Source of the DNA: Pelobium manganitolerans
GTDB lineage: Bacteria > Bacteroidota > Bacteroidia > Sphingobacteriales > Sphingobacteriaceae
Direction of reading: 5' to 3'
NCBI RefSeq assembly: GCF_003609575.1
Contig: NZ_MBTA01000028.1
Coordinates: forward strand, 62,001-126,000
Length of the DNA stretch: 64,000 nucleotides
Position 1 is the stretch's first letter; the number at the start of each line of letters is the position of its first letter. The notes under the pieces are model-generated. The model made no database searches. It was given only the letters and a program-made list of their open reading frames with translations, and was not told the DNA's origin. This document shows positions 34,660-42,996 of the stretch, piece by piece. A program made the position numbers and the translations under genes.

Positions 34660-35521
34660 AAGAATAAAGTGGAAATTGGTGTTTAAATGCTTTGCTTGGG
34701 TGGTTAGCCTAGGCGCGCTGGTAACACTTATGGGCTTTATTGAAGTAAAAAAGGCCGAACGGACCTGCAAAAAAGTACAGGTTGTGTTGCCCGGAAACCA
34801 GTTTTTTATAGAGCGTGCAGAAATTGATGAAATACTAAAAGAAAATAACGGCTTACTGATAGGCAGGCGCATCAGTAACATCAACATCCAGGAGCTGGAA
34901 AACAGGCTTAAAGCAAACCCATTTATTGAGTATGCTAAAGTTTATGTAGATATGGACGGAGTAATCCATACAGACGTGCGGCAAAGGGTGCCCGTTTTAC
35001 GAGTTTTGAACATGGCAGGGCAAGATTTTTACATCGACCAAAACGGTTTAAAAGTCCCTCTGTCCGACCATTTTACAGCTCGCGTTTTGGCGGCAAACGG
35101 CCAGATAACCGAAGGTTTTGCGGGCAAGGTGGATACTTTGCGGACTAAAATGGCTAAAGATTTGTTCAAAACGGCGAAGTTCATTGCGGCAGATTCGCTT
35201 TGGGCCGATCAGGTGGTGCAATTATACGTCAATGATAGCAAAGATATAGAGCTGGTGCCACGCGTGGGCAACCAAAAAATCATCCTCGGAAACGCTGATT
35301 TGCTAGAGGAGAAGTTTAAGAATTTATTGGTATTTTATAAAAAAGCAATACCAATGGTGGGGTGGGATGCTTACAGCGCCATCAACCTCAAATTTAAAGG
35401 ACAAATCGTATGCGAACGGCGGGATTCTGCACAGTTTATAAAACCTGTTGCAGCAATCAGCACAGATACCGTAAACGCACAAATAAAAGAAATACAGGAT
35501 TCAACAATAAATACTCGTTAA
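34652..35521 (+). CDS. ftsQ: division protein FtsQ-like
   Basis: A 289-residue single-span protein: basic cytoplasmic start, membrane span (FAWVVSLGALVTLMGFI, about residues 12-28), then a POTRA-like domain (VLPGNQFFIERAEIDEILK through PFIEYAKVYVDMDGVIHTDV) and a beta domain with VPVLRVLNMAGQDFYIDQNGLKVPLS. Position and topology identify it as FtsQ, which links FtsA/FtsZ to the septal synthases through FtsL. Confidence 0.88.
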   Translation: MLKRIKWKLVFKCFAWVVSLGALVTLMGFIEVKKAERTCKKVQVVLPGNQFFIERAEIDEILKENNGLLIGRRISNINIQELENRLKANPFIEYAKVYVDMDGVIHTDVRQRVPVLRVLNMAGQDFYIDQNGLKVPLSDHFTARVLAANGQITEGFAGKVDTLRTKMAKDLFKTAKFIAADSLWADQVVQLYVNDSKDIELVPRVGNQKIILGNADLLEEKFKNLLVFYKKAIPMVGWDAYSAINLKFKGQIVCERRDSAQFIKPVAAISTDTVNAQIKEIQDSTINTR

Positions 35522-35522
35522 C

Positions 35523-36872
35523 ATGGAAAAAGCTACAACTAAATCGTCTAAAAGCTCGTCAATTGTAGTAGGCCTTGACATTGGTACTACCAAAATCTGC
35601 GTTATCGTTGGCCGCCGCAACGAACACGGAAAAATTGAAGTTTTAGGGCTGGGCAAAGCCGAATCTGCGGGGGTAAACCGGGGCATGGTGGCCAACATCG
35701 CTAAAACAGTGAAAGGCATTATGCAAGCGGTAGATGAGGGCAGCACGCAGTCCAACGTTGACGTAAAAATTGTTAACGTAGGTATTGCAGGGCAACATAT
35801 CAAAAGCTTAAAGCACCGCGGCATTTTAACTAGAAAAGACGTAAATAACGAGATTTCAAGAAAAGATATCGACCGTTTGATAGACGATATGTATAAACTC
35901 GCCATGAATCCGGGTGAAGAAATTATCCATGTATTGCCACAGGAGTTTACCGTTGATAACGAGCCTGGCGTTAAAGATCCTATCGGGATGGCTGGGGTGC
36001 GCTTAGAAGCAAACTTCCATATCATCACTGGCTTGGTTACCGCCATTCGCAACATTATGAAATGCGTAACGCAGGCTGGTTTGGAAACAGAAGAGCTTAT
36101 TTTGGAACCTTTGGCATCTTCGGAAGCTGTTTTGAGCGAGGAGGAGAAAGAAGCAGGCGTGGTGTTGGTTGATATTGGCGGCGGCACTACAGATGTGGCT
36201 ATTTTCCATGAAGGGATCATCCGCCATACGGCAGTAATTCCTTTGGGCGGGAACACGGTTACAGAAGATATTAGGGAAGGCTGTGCGGTAATGCGCAACC
36301 AGGCGGAGCTGTTGAAGATTAAATTTGGTTCTGCTTTGGCCGATGAAAATAAGGAGAATGAGATTATCTGCGTACCAGGATTACGTGGCCGCGAGCCAAA
36401 AGAAATTTCGGTTAAAAATTTGGCCTTCGTTATCCAGGCCAGGATGGAGGAGATTATAGAGCACGTACATTATGAAATTAAAACATCCGGATACGAGAAC
36501 CGTTTAATTGGTGGTATCGTGATTACCGGCGGTGGCGCTTTATTGAAACATTTGCCACAATTGGTAGAGTACGAAACCGGCTTTGACTGCCGTGTAGGTT
36601 ACCCTAATGAGCATTTGGCTAAGAACGAAACTTTACCTAAAAATGTTTACGACGACCTAAAAAGCCCGATGTATGCAACCGGCATAGGCTTGCTGATAAA
36701 AGGTGTTGAAAAGGCAGAAGCAGACTCTCAAAGACAAAGCCACGTAAGTAGCGGACAAGATTTGGCGCAAACCGTGCAACCTAAAAAGAGCCGTGGATTG
36801 TTTGCTACTTTGTTAGATGGTACTAAGCGTTTTATTAAGGATGATATTTCTGATCAGGACTTTTTAAAATAA
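35523..36872 (+). CDS. ftsA: division protein FtsA
   Basis: A 449-residue actin-like ATPase that tethers FtsZ to the membrane. Visible: VVGLDIGTTKICVIVGRR (phosphate 1), SHS2 domain around GVNRGMVANIAKTVK, LVDIGGGTTDVAIFHEG (phosphate 2), IVITGGGALLKHLPQL (adenosine motif), and an amphipathic C-terminal segment (SRGLFATLLDGTKRFI) for membrane attachment, followed by a short acidic tail. It starts one base after ftsQ. Confidence 0.96.
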   Translation: MEKATTKSSKSSSIVVGLDIGTTKICVIVGRRNEHGKIEVLGLGKAESAGVNRGMVANIAKTVKGIMQAVDEGSTQSNVDVKIVNVGIAGQHIKSLKHRGILTRKDVNNEISRKDIDRLIDDMYKLAMNPGEEIIHVLPQEFTVDNEPGVKDPIGMAGVRLEANFHIITGLVTAIRNIMKCVTQAGLETEELILEPLASSEAVLSEEEKEAGVVLVDIGGGTTDVAIFHEGIIRHTAVIPLGGNTVTEDIREGCAVMRNQAELLKIKFGSALADENKENEIICVPGLRGREPKEISVKNLAFVIQARMEEIIEHVHYEIKTSGYENRLIGGIVITGGGALLKHLPQLVEYETGFDCRVGYPNEHLAKNETLPKNVYDDLKSPMYATGIGLLIKGVEKAEADSQRQSHVSSGQDLAQTVQPKKSRGLFATLLDGTKRFIKDDISDQDFLK

Positions 36873-36891
36873 TTTTTCAACAATCGGCAAG

Positions 36892-36933
36892 TTTTCCACA
36901 CAATCAACATTTGTGGATAACTAATGTGGAAAA
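36892..36933. promoter_or_regulatory. three DnaA-box-like 9-mers between ftsA and ftsZ
   Basis: TTTTCCACA (36892-36900), TGTGGATAA (36912-36920, the exact complement of the consensus TTATCCACA) and TGTGGAAAA (36925-36933). The cluster lies in the 127-base ftsA-ftsZ gap and could place ftsZ transcription under DnaA control. The outer two boxes also form an inverted pair. Confidence 0.55.
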
Positions 36934-36999
36934 TTATCTAATATTACGCAAAGGATAAAATCGATTTACAAGAAATACTAACAACTGATAATTAAGGAT

Positions 37000-38664
37000 A
37001 TGCAGTTTGAAATGTTAAAAGAAAAGTCTTCCATCATTAAAGTTATTGGTGTTGGAGGGGGCGGCGGCAACGCTGTAAACCACATGTACAGGCAAGGGAT
37101 CACCGGTGTTGATTTCATTATTTGTAATACGGATGCCCAAGCTTTAGAACTTAGCCCTATCCCTAACAAAGTACAGCTTGGCGCCAGCCTAACAGAAGGT
37201 ATGGGCGCGGGCTCTATCCCAGAAGTGGGCAAAAACTCGGCTATTGAAAATATAGACGATGTGAAAGAGATGCTGGGTGTAAACACGCGTATGCTTTTTA
37301 TTACCGCGGGTATGGGCGGCGGCACCGGCACGGGCGCTAGTCCAATCATCGCTAAAGCGGCCAAAGAATTAGATATCCTTACAGTTGCAATTATCACCAC
37401 TCCATTTTCTTTTGAAGGCAAGCGCAGAAGAATGCAGGCCGAAGAAGGTTTAGAAGAGCTGAAGAAATACGTTGATTCTTACCTGGTTATCTCTAATGAT
37501 CGCTTGCGCGAGATTTTTGGCAACCTTACCTTGGGCTCTGCTTTTGGGCAAGCCGACGATATTTTAACCACCGCCGCAAAAGGCATTGCAGAAATTATTA
37601 CCGTTCCGGGTTATATCAACGTCGATTTTAAAGATGTGCGCACCGTGATGAAAGACAGCGGCGTGGCTATCATGGGCAGTTATTCTGCCGAAGGCGACGA
37701 TCGCGCTTTACGTGCTGTAGAAGGCGCCTTGGCTTCTCCTTTATTGAAAGATAATGAGATTGAAGGTGCAAGGTATATTTTATTGAACATCAGCTCTGGT
37801 GAGAAAGAAGTAACCATGGACGAGGTGAGCATCATTACTGATTTTATCCAAGAACAGGCCGGTTTATCTGCTGATTTGATTTGGGGTAACTGCAGCGACC
37901 CTGAATTGGGCGATAATATTTCCGTTACCATCATTGCAACCGGTTTCCAAACTTTAGAAGAAAGAGAACAAACCAAACAAAGTGCACCTAAAAAGCAGTA
38001 CTTAACTTCTGATACGCCGTTAATTAAACCGATTAACGAATTCTCTAAAAAACCGGAGGCGGTTGAACCAGAATTGAAAGCGACAGAAGAGGCCCCGGTA
38101 GCTAAAGAAGAGAAAGCCACACCACAGGCCGATTTATTTGGTGAAATGTTTAAAGCGCAACCGCAAGCTGCACAACAAAACAGACCAACACCTGCGCCAC
38201 AAGCTACTCCAGAGCCACAAGAAAAAATTGTGAAACACCATTTGTTTGATGAGCCACAAGAAGAGCCAACCGCAGAGCAAGACCAACACGGCTTTAATAT
38301 CAAATACGCCGAGCCGGAAGTATTTACTCCGGTAAATGAAGCTCCGGAAGAAGTTGCGCAGCCAGCAAACCCTGCAACAAATGCTTACAGTGCTGATGAG
38401 TACAAAACAGACCAAAGCATGGAAGAGCAGTTGCGCAAATCTAAAGAGCGTATTTTACGTTTAAAAGATTTGAGTATGCGTTTGCGCACCGGTTCTGGAT
38501 TGCAAGAGCTGGAAGATGTGCCCGCTTACAGAAGAAGACAAGTGGCGCTAAATGACGTTCCGCATTCTTCTGAATCGCAGGTATCGCGCTTTACTTTGAG
38601 TAATGAAGACGGACAAACAGAAATTCGCCCAAATAATTCTTTTTTACATGATAATGTAGATTAG
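37000..38664 (+). CDS. ftsZ: division GTPase FtsZ
   Basis: A 554-residue tubulin-like protein. The GTPase core has IKVIGVGGGGGNAVNHM, CNTDAQAL, FITAGMGGGTGTGASPI (tubulin signature) and FEGKRRRMQAEEGL. After residue ~320 comes a long linker rich in Pro, Gln and Glu. A conserved-peptide-like DVPAYRRRQV occurs at about 506-515, followed by 39 further residues rather than the usual immediate end. Last gene of the cluster, ending in a terminator. The gap in front has DnaA-box-like sites. Confidence 0.97.
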   Translation: MQFEMLKEKSSIIKVIGVGGGGGNAVNHMYRQGITGVDFIICNTDAQALELSPIPNKVQLGASLTEGMGAGSIPEVGKNSAIENIDDVKEMLGVNTRMLFITAGMGGGTGTGASPIIAKAAKELDILTVAIITTPFSFEGKRRRMQAEEGLEELKKYVDSYLVISNDRLREIFGNLTLGSAFGQADDILTTAAKGIAEIITVPGYINVDFKDVRTVMKDSGVAIMGSYSAEGDDRALRAVEGALASPLLKDNEIEGARYILLNISSGEKEVTMDEVSIITDFIQEQAGLSADLIWGNCSDPELGDNISVTIIATGFQTLEEREQTKQSAPKKQYLTSDTPLIKPINEFSKKPEAVEPELKATEEAPVAKEEKATPQADLFGEMFKAQPQAAQQNRPTPAPQATPEPQEKIVKHHLFDEPQEEPTAEQDQHGFNIKYAEPEVFTPVNEAPEEVAQPANPATNAYSADEYKTDQSMEEQLRKSKERILRLKDLSMRLRTGSGLQELEDVPAYRRRQVALNDVPHSSESQVSRFTLSNEDGQTEIRPNNSFLHDNVD

Positions 38665-38680
38665 ATAGAAAATAAGCATG

Positions 38681-38711
38681 AAAAGCCATTCCAATAGCGA
38701 ATGGCTTTTTT
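38681..38711 (+). terminator. intrinsic terminator of the dcw cluster
   Basis: AAAAGCCATTC, a 7-base loop, GAATGGCTTTTTT, just after ftsZ. Confidence 0.85.
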
Positions 38712-38740
38712 GTTTAATGACTTTCTGCACAGCTAACAAA

Positions 38741-38771
38741 TTGTTATTCACTAATAGAAATAGTAAATTTG
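38741..38771 (+). promoter_or_regulatory. promoter of the alpha-oxoamine synthase gene
   Basis: TTG (38741-38743), 20 bases, TAAATTTG (38764-38771), an exact TAnnTTTG -7 element. Transcription would begin about 35-40 bases before the start codon. Confidence 0.65.
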
Positions 38772-38814
38772 CGGCGGTTTTTTATAAAGTTCACTATTAA
38801 AACAACATCATATT

Positions 38815-40056
38815 TTGGATATTTTTGATAAGATAGCAAAGAACATGGGGCCTTTGGGTCAACACCAAAAATGGTCTCATGGATATTTCTCATTTCCTAA
38901 ATTGGAAGGAGAAATAGCGCCTCACATGAATTTTAGAGGCAAAGAACATTTAGTTTGGAGCTTAAACAATTATCTAGGTTTGGCCAATCACCCAGAGGTG
39001 AGAGAAGCCGATGCCAAGGCGGCACAGGATTACGGCATGGCTTACCCAATGGGCGCCAGAATGATGTCCGGAAACTCCAACCATCACGAGGAATTGGAAA
39101 AATCTTTAGCCGAGTTCACGGGTTATGAAGACGCTTTTTTACTAAACTACGGCTATCAAGGAATTTTATCTGCAATTGATGCTTTGGTAGATCGTAACGA
39201 TGTAATCGTTTACGATGCCGAGTCACATGCTTGTATAATTGACGGTGTTCGTTTACACATGGGCAAACGCTACGTATTTACCCATAACGACATCGACAGC
39301 TTAGAAAAACAACTAGAGCGCGCCACCAAATTAACCGAACAAACCGGTGGCGGAATTTTAGTAATTACCGAGGGCGTATTTGGAATGTCTGGTGCGCAAG
39401 GTAAACTAAAAGAAATTGTTGCCCTTAAACAGAAATATAGCTTCCGTATTTTAATTGACGATGCACACGGATTTGGTACTATGGGCGAAACCGGTGCGGG
39501 TACACACGAAGCGCAAGGTGTAATGAAAGATATTGATGTTTACTTTGGCACGTTTGCAAAATCAATGGCAGGTATTGGCGCTTTCATCGCTTCAACAGAA
39601 GAAATTACCAACTATCTGCGCTACAATATGCGTTCGCAAACCTTTGCAAAATCATTACCAATGCCAATGGTTTTAGGTCTTAAAAAGCGTTTAGAGCTAT
39701 TAAGGACTAAGCCAGAGCTAAAAGCAAAACTTTGGGAAATTGCTACCGCATTACAAAACGGCCTAAAAGAAAAAGGTTTTGATATTGGCGTAACCAACTC
39801 GGTAGTAACGCCGGTGTTTTTAAAAGGCGAGCTAAGTGAGGCCACGGCAATTACAATGGATTTAAGGGAAAACTACGGTGTTTTCTGTTCTATCGTAATT
39901 TACCCGGTTATCCCTAAAGGCTTAATCATGCTGCGTTTAATTCCAACGGCAATGCACACTTTAGAAGATGTTAAGCGCACTTTAGATGCTTTTAGCCAGG
40001 TAAGAGAGAAACTAGAAAAAGGTTATTATAAAGATAAGCAACCGGCAACGGCATAA
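38815..40056 (+). CDS. alpha-oxoamine synthase family PLP enzyme
   Basis: A 413-residue fold-type I aminotransferase-like enzyme that condenses an amino acid with an acyl thioester. Visible: LNNYLGLANHPEV, GARMMSGNSNHHEELEKSLAEF, DAESHACIIDGVR, IDDAHGFGTMG and the PLP lysine region FGTFAKSMAGIGAF. Relatives include serine palmitoyltransferase, KBL, BioF and the cysteate acyltransferase that starts sulfonolipid (capnine) synthesis in Bacteroidetes. The N-terminus differs from the Sphingobacterium serine palmitoyltransferase, so a sulfonolipid or other role is plausible. Starts with TTG; no ATG fits. Single gene with its own promoter and terminator. Confidence 0.85.
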   Translation: MDIFDKIAKNMGPLGQHQKWSHGYFSFPKLEGEIAPHMNFRGKEHLVWSLNNYLGLANHPEVREADAKAAQDYGMAYPMGARMMSGNSNHHEELEKSLAEFTGYEDAFLLNYGYQGILSAIDALVDRNDVIVYDAESHACIIDGVRLHMGKRYVFTHNDIDSLEKQLERATKLTEQTGGGILVITEGVFGMSGAQGKLKEIVALKQKYSFRILIDDAHGFGTMGETGAGTHEAQGVMKDIDVYFGTFAKSMAGIGAFIASTEEITNYLRYNMRSQTFAKSLPMPMVLGLKKRLELLRTKPELKAKLWEIATALQNGLKEKGFDIGVTNSVVTPVFLKGELSEATAITMDLRENYGVFCSIVIYPVIPKGLIMLRLIPTAMHTLEDVKRTLDAFSQVREKLEKGYYKDKQPATA

Positions 40057-40061
40057 ATAAG

Positions 40062-40100
40062 ACAAAGCCTTTCCGGAATTTTCTGGAGAGGCTTTGTTGT
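40062..40100 (+). terminator. intrinsic terminator after the alpha-oxoamine synthase gene
   Basis: ACAAAGCCTTTCC and GGAGAGGCTTTGT pair across a 10-base loop. It lies between convergent genes and may serve both. Confidence 0.7.
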
Positions 40101-40117
40101 TTTGAGTGAGAGACTTT

Positions 40118-40573
40118 TTAGAAAATCAAGTCGGACAGATAACTTAATAAACTCCAGATAGCCCAAAGTAAGAGCGCTAAAAAAATGAAGAAGATGATTA
40201 AAGCGCCCAATATTACTGGCCCTGCGCTGCCTTGATGCCTCCCTTCGTTATAATGTTCTTTTAACAGCCGGATGTTCCTTTCGTTGGCTTTAAAGAAAAA
40301 GTCAAAAAACCATCCTACAATAGGGATGGCACCTAAAACAAAATCAACCAAAACATTTAACAGCATTTTAGCCACCAACTTATTGCTTGCGCCATGCTTT
40401 GCCATGGTATAAACCAGCATTACAGAAATTAATGCCGATGCGCCATCGCCCGCAAATGGAATAAAGTTCAAAATCGGGTCTAAGCCAAAGCGGAAACCGC
40501 CAATTTTAAACTGGCTGTCCAAAAGTTTGGAAACAGCTTCAACGTTTTTGAGTTTATTTGGTGATGATGACAT
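40118..40573 (-). CDS. DUF4112 domain membrane protein
   Basis: A 151-residue protein. The block LLDSQFKIGGFRFGLDPILNFIPFAGDGASALIS followed by MLLNVLVDFVLGAIPIVGWFFDFFFKANERNIRLL is the DUF4112 signature, with two hydrophobic helical segments and a third near the C-terminus (VILGALIIFFIFLALLLWAIW). Function unknown; probably an inner-membrane protein. Convergent with the preceding gene. Confidence 0.88.
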   Translation of the reverse strand: MSSSPNKLKNVEAVSKLLDSQFKIGGFRFGLDPILNFIPFAGDGASALISVMLVYTMAKHGASNKLVAKMLLNVLVDFVLGAIPIVGWFFDFFFKANERNIRLLKEHYNEGRHQGSAGPVILGALIIFFIFLALLLWAIWSLLSYLSDLIF

Positions 40574-40705
40574 TCTGTACTTCGGCTTGAATATTCAAAA
40601 TGCCCGTCGATTTTTGTGCCAGTAATCTTTTGAACGGATTTAAAGTCTGGTGTTTGCCGGCTATAATTTATAAACGCTTACTCTGTTGTGTCAAAACTGG
40701 TATGT

Positions 40706-40736
40706 AACTTACGAAGTTTCAAAAACTTCGTAAGTT
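40706..40736. repeat. palindrome, copy 2 of the element at 958
   Basis: AACTTACGAAGTTT (40706-40719) and AAACTTCGTAAGTT (40723-40736) form 14-base perfect arms around three bases. It differs from the copy at 958-990 mainly by compensating changes in both arms, showing selection or copying as a hairpin. Confidence 0.7.
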
Positions 40737-40758
40737 TAAGGATTCAAGGAAGCGAAAG

Positions 40759-42369
40759 TTATTTCTTTTTGGTGGTGATTTCGATAACCCCATTTTTGCC
40801 TTTATCGCCATACTTTTTAGTGGCTGATTCGTCTTTTAAAACATTGATACTTTTAATGTTATCGGATTTTATGTCGCTTATTTCGCCTTTGAATTCTTTA
40901 CCATCTAATATAAGTAGTGGCTTGTTTTCTGGAGAGGAATCGCCTATGGGAGTCCATATTCTTATGGTGTTACCTTCTACTTTTTCTTCTTGCAAATTAA
41001 ATAAAATGGGTATCGTGTAACCAACGCGCACAAGTCTGCCGTTTTGTACGCCCGGATGCCATTTTGGGGAAATAGCCAATACCCTCACTGCTTCTTCATC
41101 GCACCCGCCGCCAATTCCCCTCACAACCTTAATATTGCTCAAACTACCGTCTTTCTCCACTACAAACTGGCAGAAGACTCTTCCTTGTGTTTTATCTTTT
41201 TTTGCTTGATCTGGGTATCTTAAGTTTTGGGCCAGAAACTTTCCGAATGCTTCTAAACCACCCGGAAAAGAAGGAAGAACCTCAACATTCGTGAATATTT
41301 CGTGATTATTTGTGTCATTTGTGGAGTTGCCGTAACCGACTACAGATACTTCGTTCAACATCAAGTTTTTGTCCGATTTCGGCTTCTCAATAGAATCTGA
41401 TTTTAGGGAAATCGGTTTTGAACGGACTGCCGATGTTTGATGCTCAACAAGCGCTTTTGGTTCCGCCAAGTTGCCCACAACTTTTTGGAAAAGCATTCCG
41501 CCGATTTCCTTTGTTGGCTTCACCTTTTCAGAAAGGTTGTCTATTGTTTTACTCTCGCTAATTTTAGCAGAGGAAAGTACCATTGCCAAAAGAAATAGCG
41601 GTGCAGACAGGCCATATTTGATAATGGCTGTTTTTCGGGATTTAGTTTTGTTCATCATTTCTATTCTTCGTTTTAATAAAGATTTATTGAAAAAATTGTT
41701 AGTTAAAGTATGGGTAGCTACTCCAAAGTTTTTGCTCAGCAATAAAAGAGCGTAGGTATGCTTGTCGGTTTCTGTTTTCAGTACAACCTCATCAGCAATA
41801 AATTCGTGAATATGTTTAATAGATTTTTTATACAAATAAATGATAGGGTTAAACCAGTTCATAACTGCTAAAAGTTCAAACAGCAGCACATCGGCAGAAT
41901 GGAAATGTTTGGCATGTGCCAACTCGTGTGTTCCTATTATTTTTTGTTGGGGTAAGCCTTTACTAATCCTTATCTTTTTAAAAAAAGAAAAGGCTGTGTT
42001 TTTATTTCTGCCTTTTAACAGTCGGTTTAATAGGACAAATTTGTAAATCAACCTCACGGTCATTATCACCATCACACCCGCGTAAACTAAGATGAACACA
42101 TCACCAAATGTCCAGGAGTCTTCAATTGGCGATGCGTATCCATCCATCAATAGGGTAGTTGCAACTATAAATTGTTGTTGAACAGGTTGCGCTGCTTCAT
42201 TAAACCAAGCCACTTTTACAATGGGTATCAGGGTGGCGGCTGTTGCCGATATTAAAAGGTAGATCCTGTTTAAATTAAAGAAAGTTTCTTCTCTTAAAAT
42301 AAACCAATAGAAGGCGTAAAAACACACCAGGTACAGGTTGGCTTGGATAAGATAGCTGGCCCAGTTCAT
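40759..42369 (-). CDS. M56/BlaR1-type metallopeptidase fused to TonB and plug-like domains
   Basis: A 536-residue membrane protein. The N-terminal half has three spans (about 8-25, 35-52, 90-112) and the zinc motif His148-Glu149-Leu-Ala-His152 in THELAHAKHFHSADV, as in BlaR1 antirepressors. A fourth span lies near 255-272. Then comes a TonB C-terminal domain (FPGGLEAFGKFLAQNLRYP through VGYTIPILFNL) and a plug-like tail (IKSINVLKDESATKKYGDKG, NGVIEITTKKK). It overlaps the BlaI-type gene by 4 bases; in such pairs the peptidase relieves repression on sensing an envelope signal. This composite architecture is common in Bacteroidetes. Confidence 0.88.
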   Translation of the reverse strand: MNWASYLIQANLYLVCFYAFYWFILREETFFNLNRIYLLISATAATLIPIVKVAWFNEAAQPVQQQFIVATTLLMDGYASPIEDSWTFGDVFILVYAGVMVIMTVRLIYKFVLLNRLLKGRNKNTAFSFFKKIRISKGLPQQKIIGTHELAHAKHFHSADVLLFELLAVMNWFNPIIYLYKKSIKHIHEFIADEVVLKTETDKHTYALLLLSKNFGVATHTLTNNFFNKSLLKRRIEMMNKTKSRKTAIIKYGLSAPLFLLAMVLSSAKISESKTIDNLSEKVKPTKEIGGMLFQKVVGNLAEPKALVEHQTSAVRSKPISLKSDSIEKPKSDKNLMLNEVSVVGYGNSTNDTNNHEIFTNVEVLPSFPGGLEAFGKFLAQNLRYPDQAKKDKTQGRVFCQFVVEKDGSLSNIKVVRGIGGGCDEEAVRVLAISPKWHPGVQNGRLVRVGYTIPILFNLQEEKVEGNTIRIWTPIGDSSPENKPLLILDGKEFKGEISDIKSDNIKSINVLKDESATKKYGDKGKNGVIEITTKKK

Positions 42370-42743
42370 GATTTTTTGTTTTTCATTTTTTCAATCAGTT
42401 TCATAATCTCATCGGCTTCGGCCAAATCAATCTTCTCCTTTTTCACAAAAAAGGAAAACATACTTTCTACCGAGTTTTCAAAATATCCGTTCAAAAGTTT
42501 TTCGGTGGCAAAACTCTTATACTCTTCTTTGCTAATAAGTGGATAGTATTGGTGGCTTTTGCCAAAAGTAATATGATCAACAAAACCTTTGTTCTCTAAG
42601 ATTCTTATTACCGTACTTACCGTGTTATAAGCGGGTTTGGGTTCGGGCAACTGATCCATTACCTCTTTCACAAATGCCTTTTGCAAATCCCACAATACCT
42701 GCATCAGCTGTTCTTCTGCTTTGGTTAACTCTTTAATCTCCAT
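42366..42743 (-). CDS. BlaI/MecI-family transcriptional repressor
   Basis: A 125-residue winged-helix protein: LTKAEEQLMQVLWDLQKAFVKEVMDQL, PAYNTVSTVIRILENKGFVDHI (recognition helix and wing) and a C-terminal dimerisation helix with ENSVESMFSFFVKKEKIDLAEADEI. Members are cleaved after activation of a linked M56 protein, here encoded directly downstream with a 4-base overlap. The probable operator lies 33-57 bases upstream of the ATG. Confidence 0.92.
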   Translation of the reverse strand: MEIKELTKAEEQLMQVLWDLQKAFVKEVMDQLPEPKPAYNTVSTVIRILENKGFVDHITFGKSHQYYPLISKEEYKSFATEKLLNGYFENSVESMFSFFVKKEKIDLAEADEIMKLIEKMKNKKS

Positions 42744-42775
42744 AATATGCGTTCATTTGACTTAACCGAAGTTAA

Positions 42776-42800
42776 AACTAAGTATTTAGTTATACAACTA
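42776..42800. promoter_or_regulatory. overlapping inverted repeats, likely BlaI-type operator
   Basis: AACTA (42776-42780), TAGTT (42787-42791) and AACTA (42796-42800) form two overlapping inverted pairs; a further TTAGTT follows near 42806. Alternating AACTA/TAGTT half-sites just upstream of the BlaI-type gene suggest autoregulation. Confidence 0.5.
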
Positions 42801-42996
42801 TTTTTTTAGTTTTTATTTTTTGGTCTGCTTTATTAGGTGTATTTGGTCCGCCAGGATCGTATTTGCTGTAAAGCAGTTTACGGCATTAGGGTTTGTTTAT
42901 TTTTGCGTTTTTCCATGACAGTCCATAACAGTTTTTAAAATTGTAGCGCTTATTTTAGCCAAACCATAAAATTTAAACTTAAACGGTTAAACTACT

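Noticed and set aside
35501-36298. 265-residue open frame on the minus strand
   Set aside because: It is a long antisense shadow of ftsA, whose motifs are complete on the plus strand.
36892-36933. Replication origin
   Set aside because: Only three DnaA-like boxes, no AT-rich unwinding region with further boxes, and no dnaA, dnaN or related genes nearby; a regulatory role before ftsZ is more likely.
37680-38303. 207-residue minus-strand open frame
   Set aside because: Shadow of ftsZ; Ser/Cys-rich composition typical of antisense frames.
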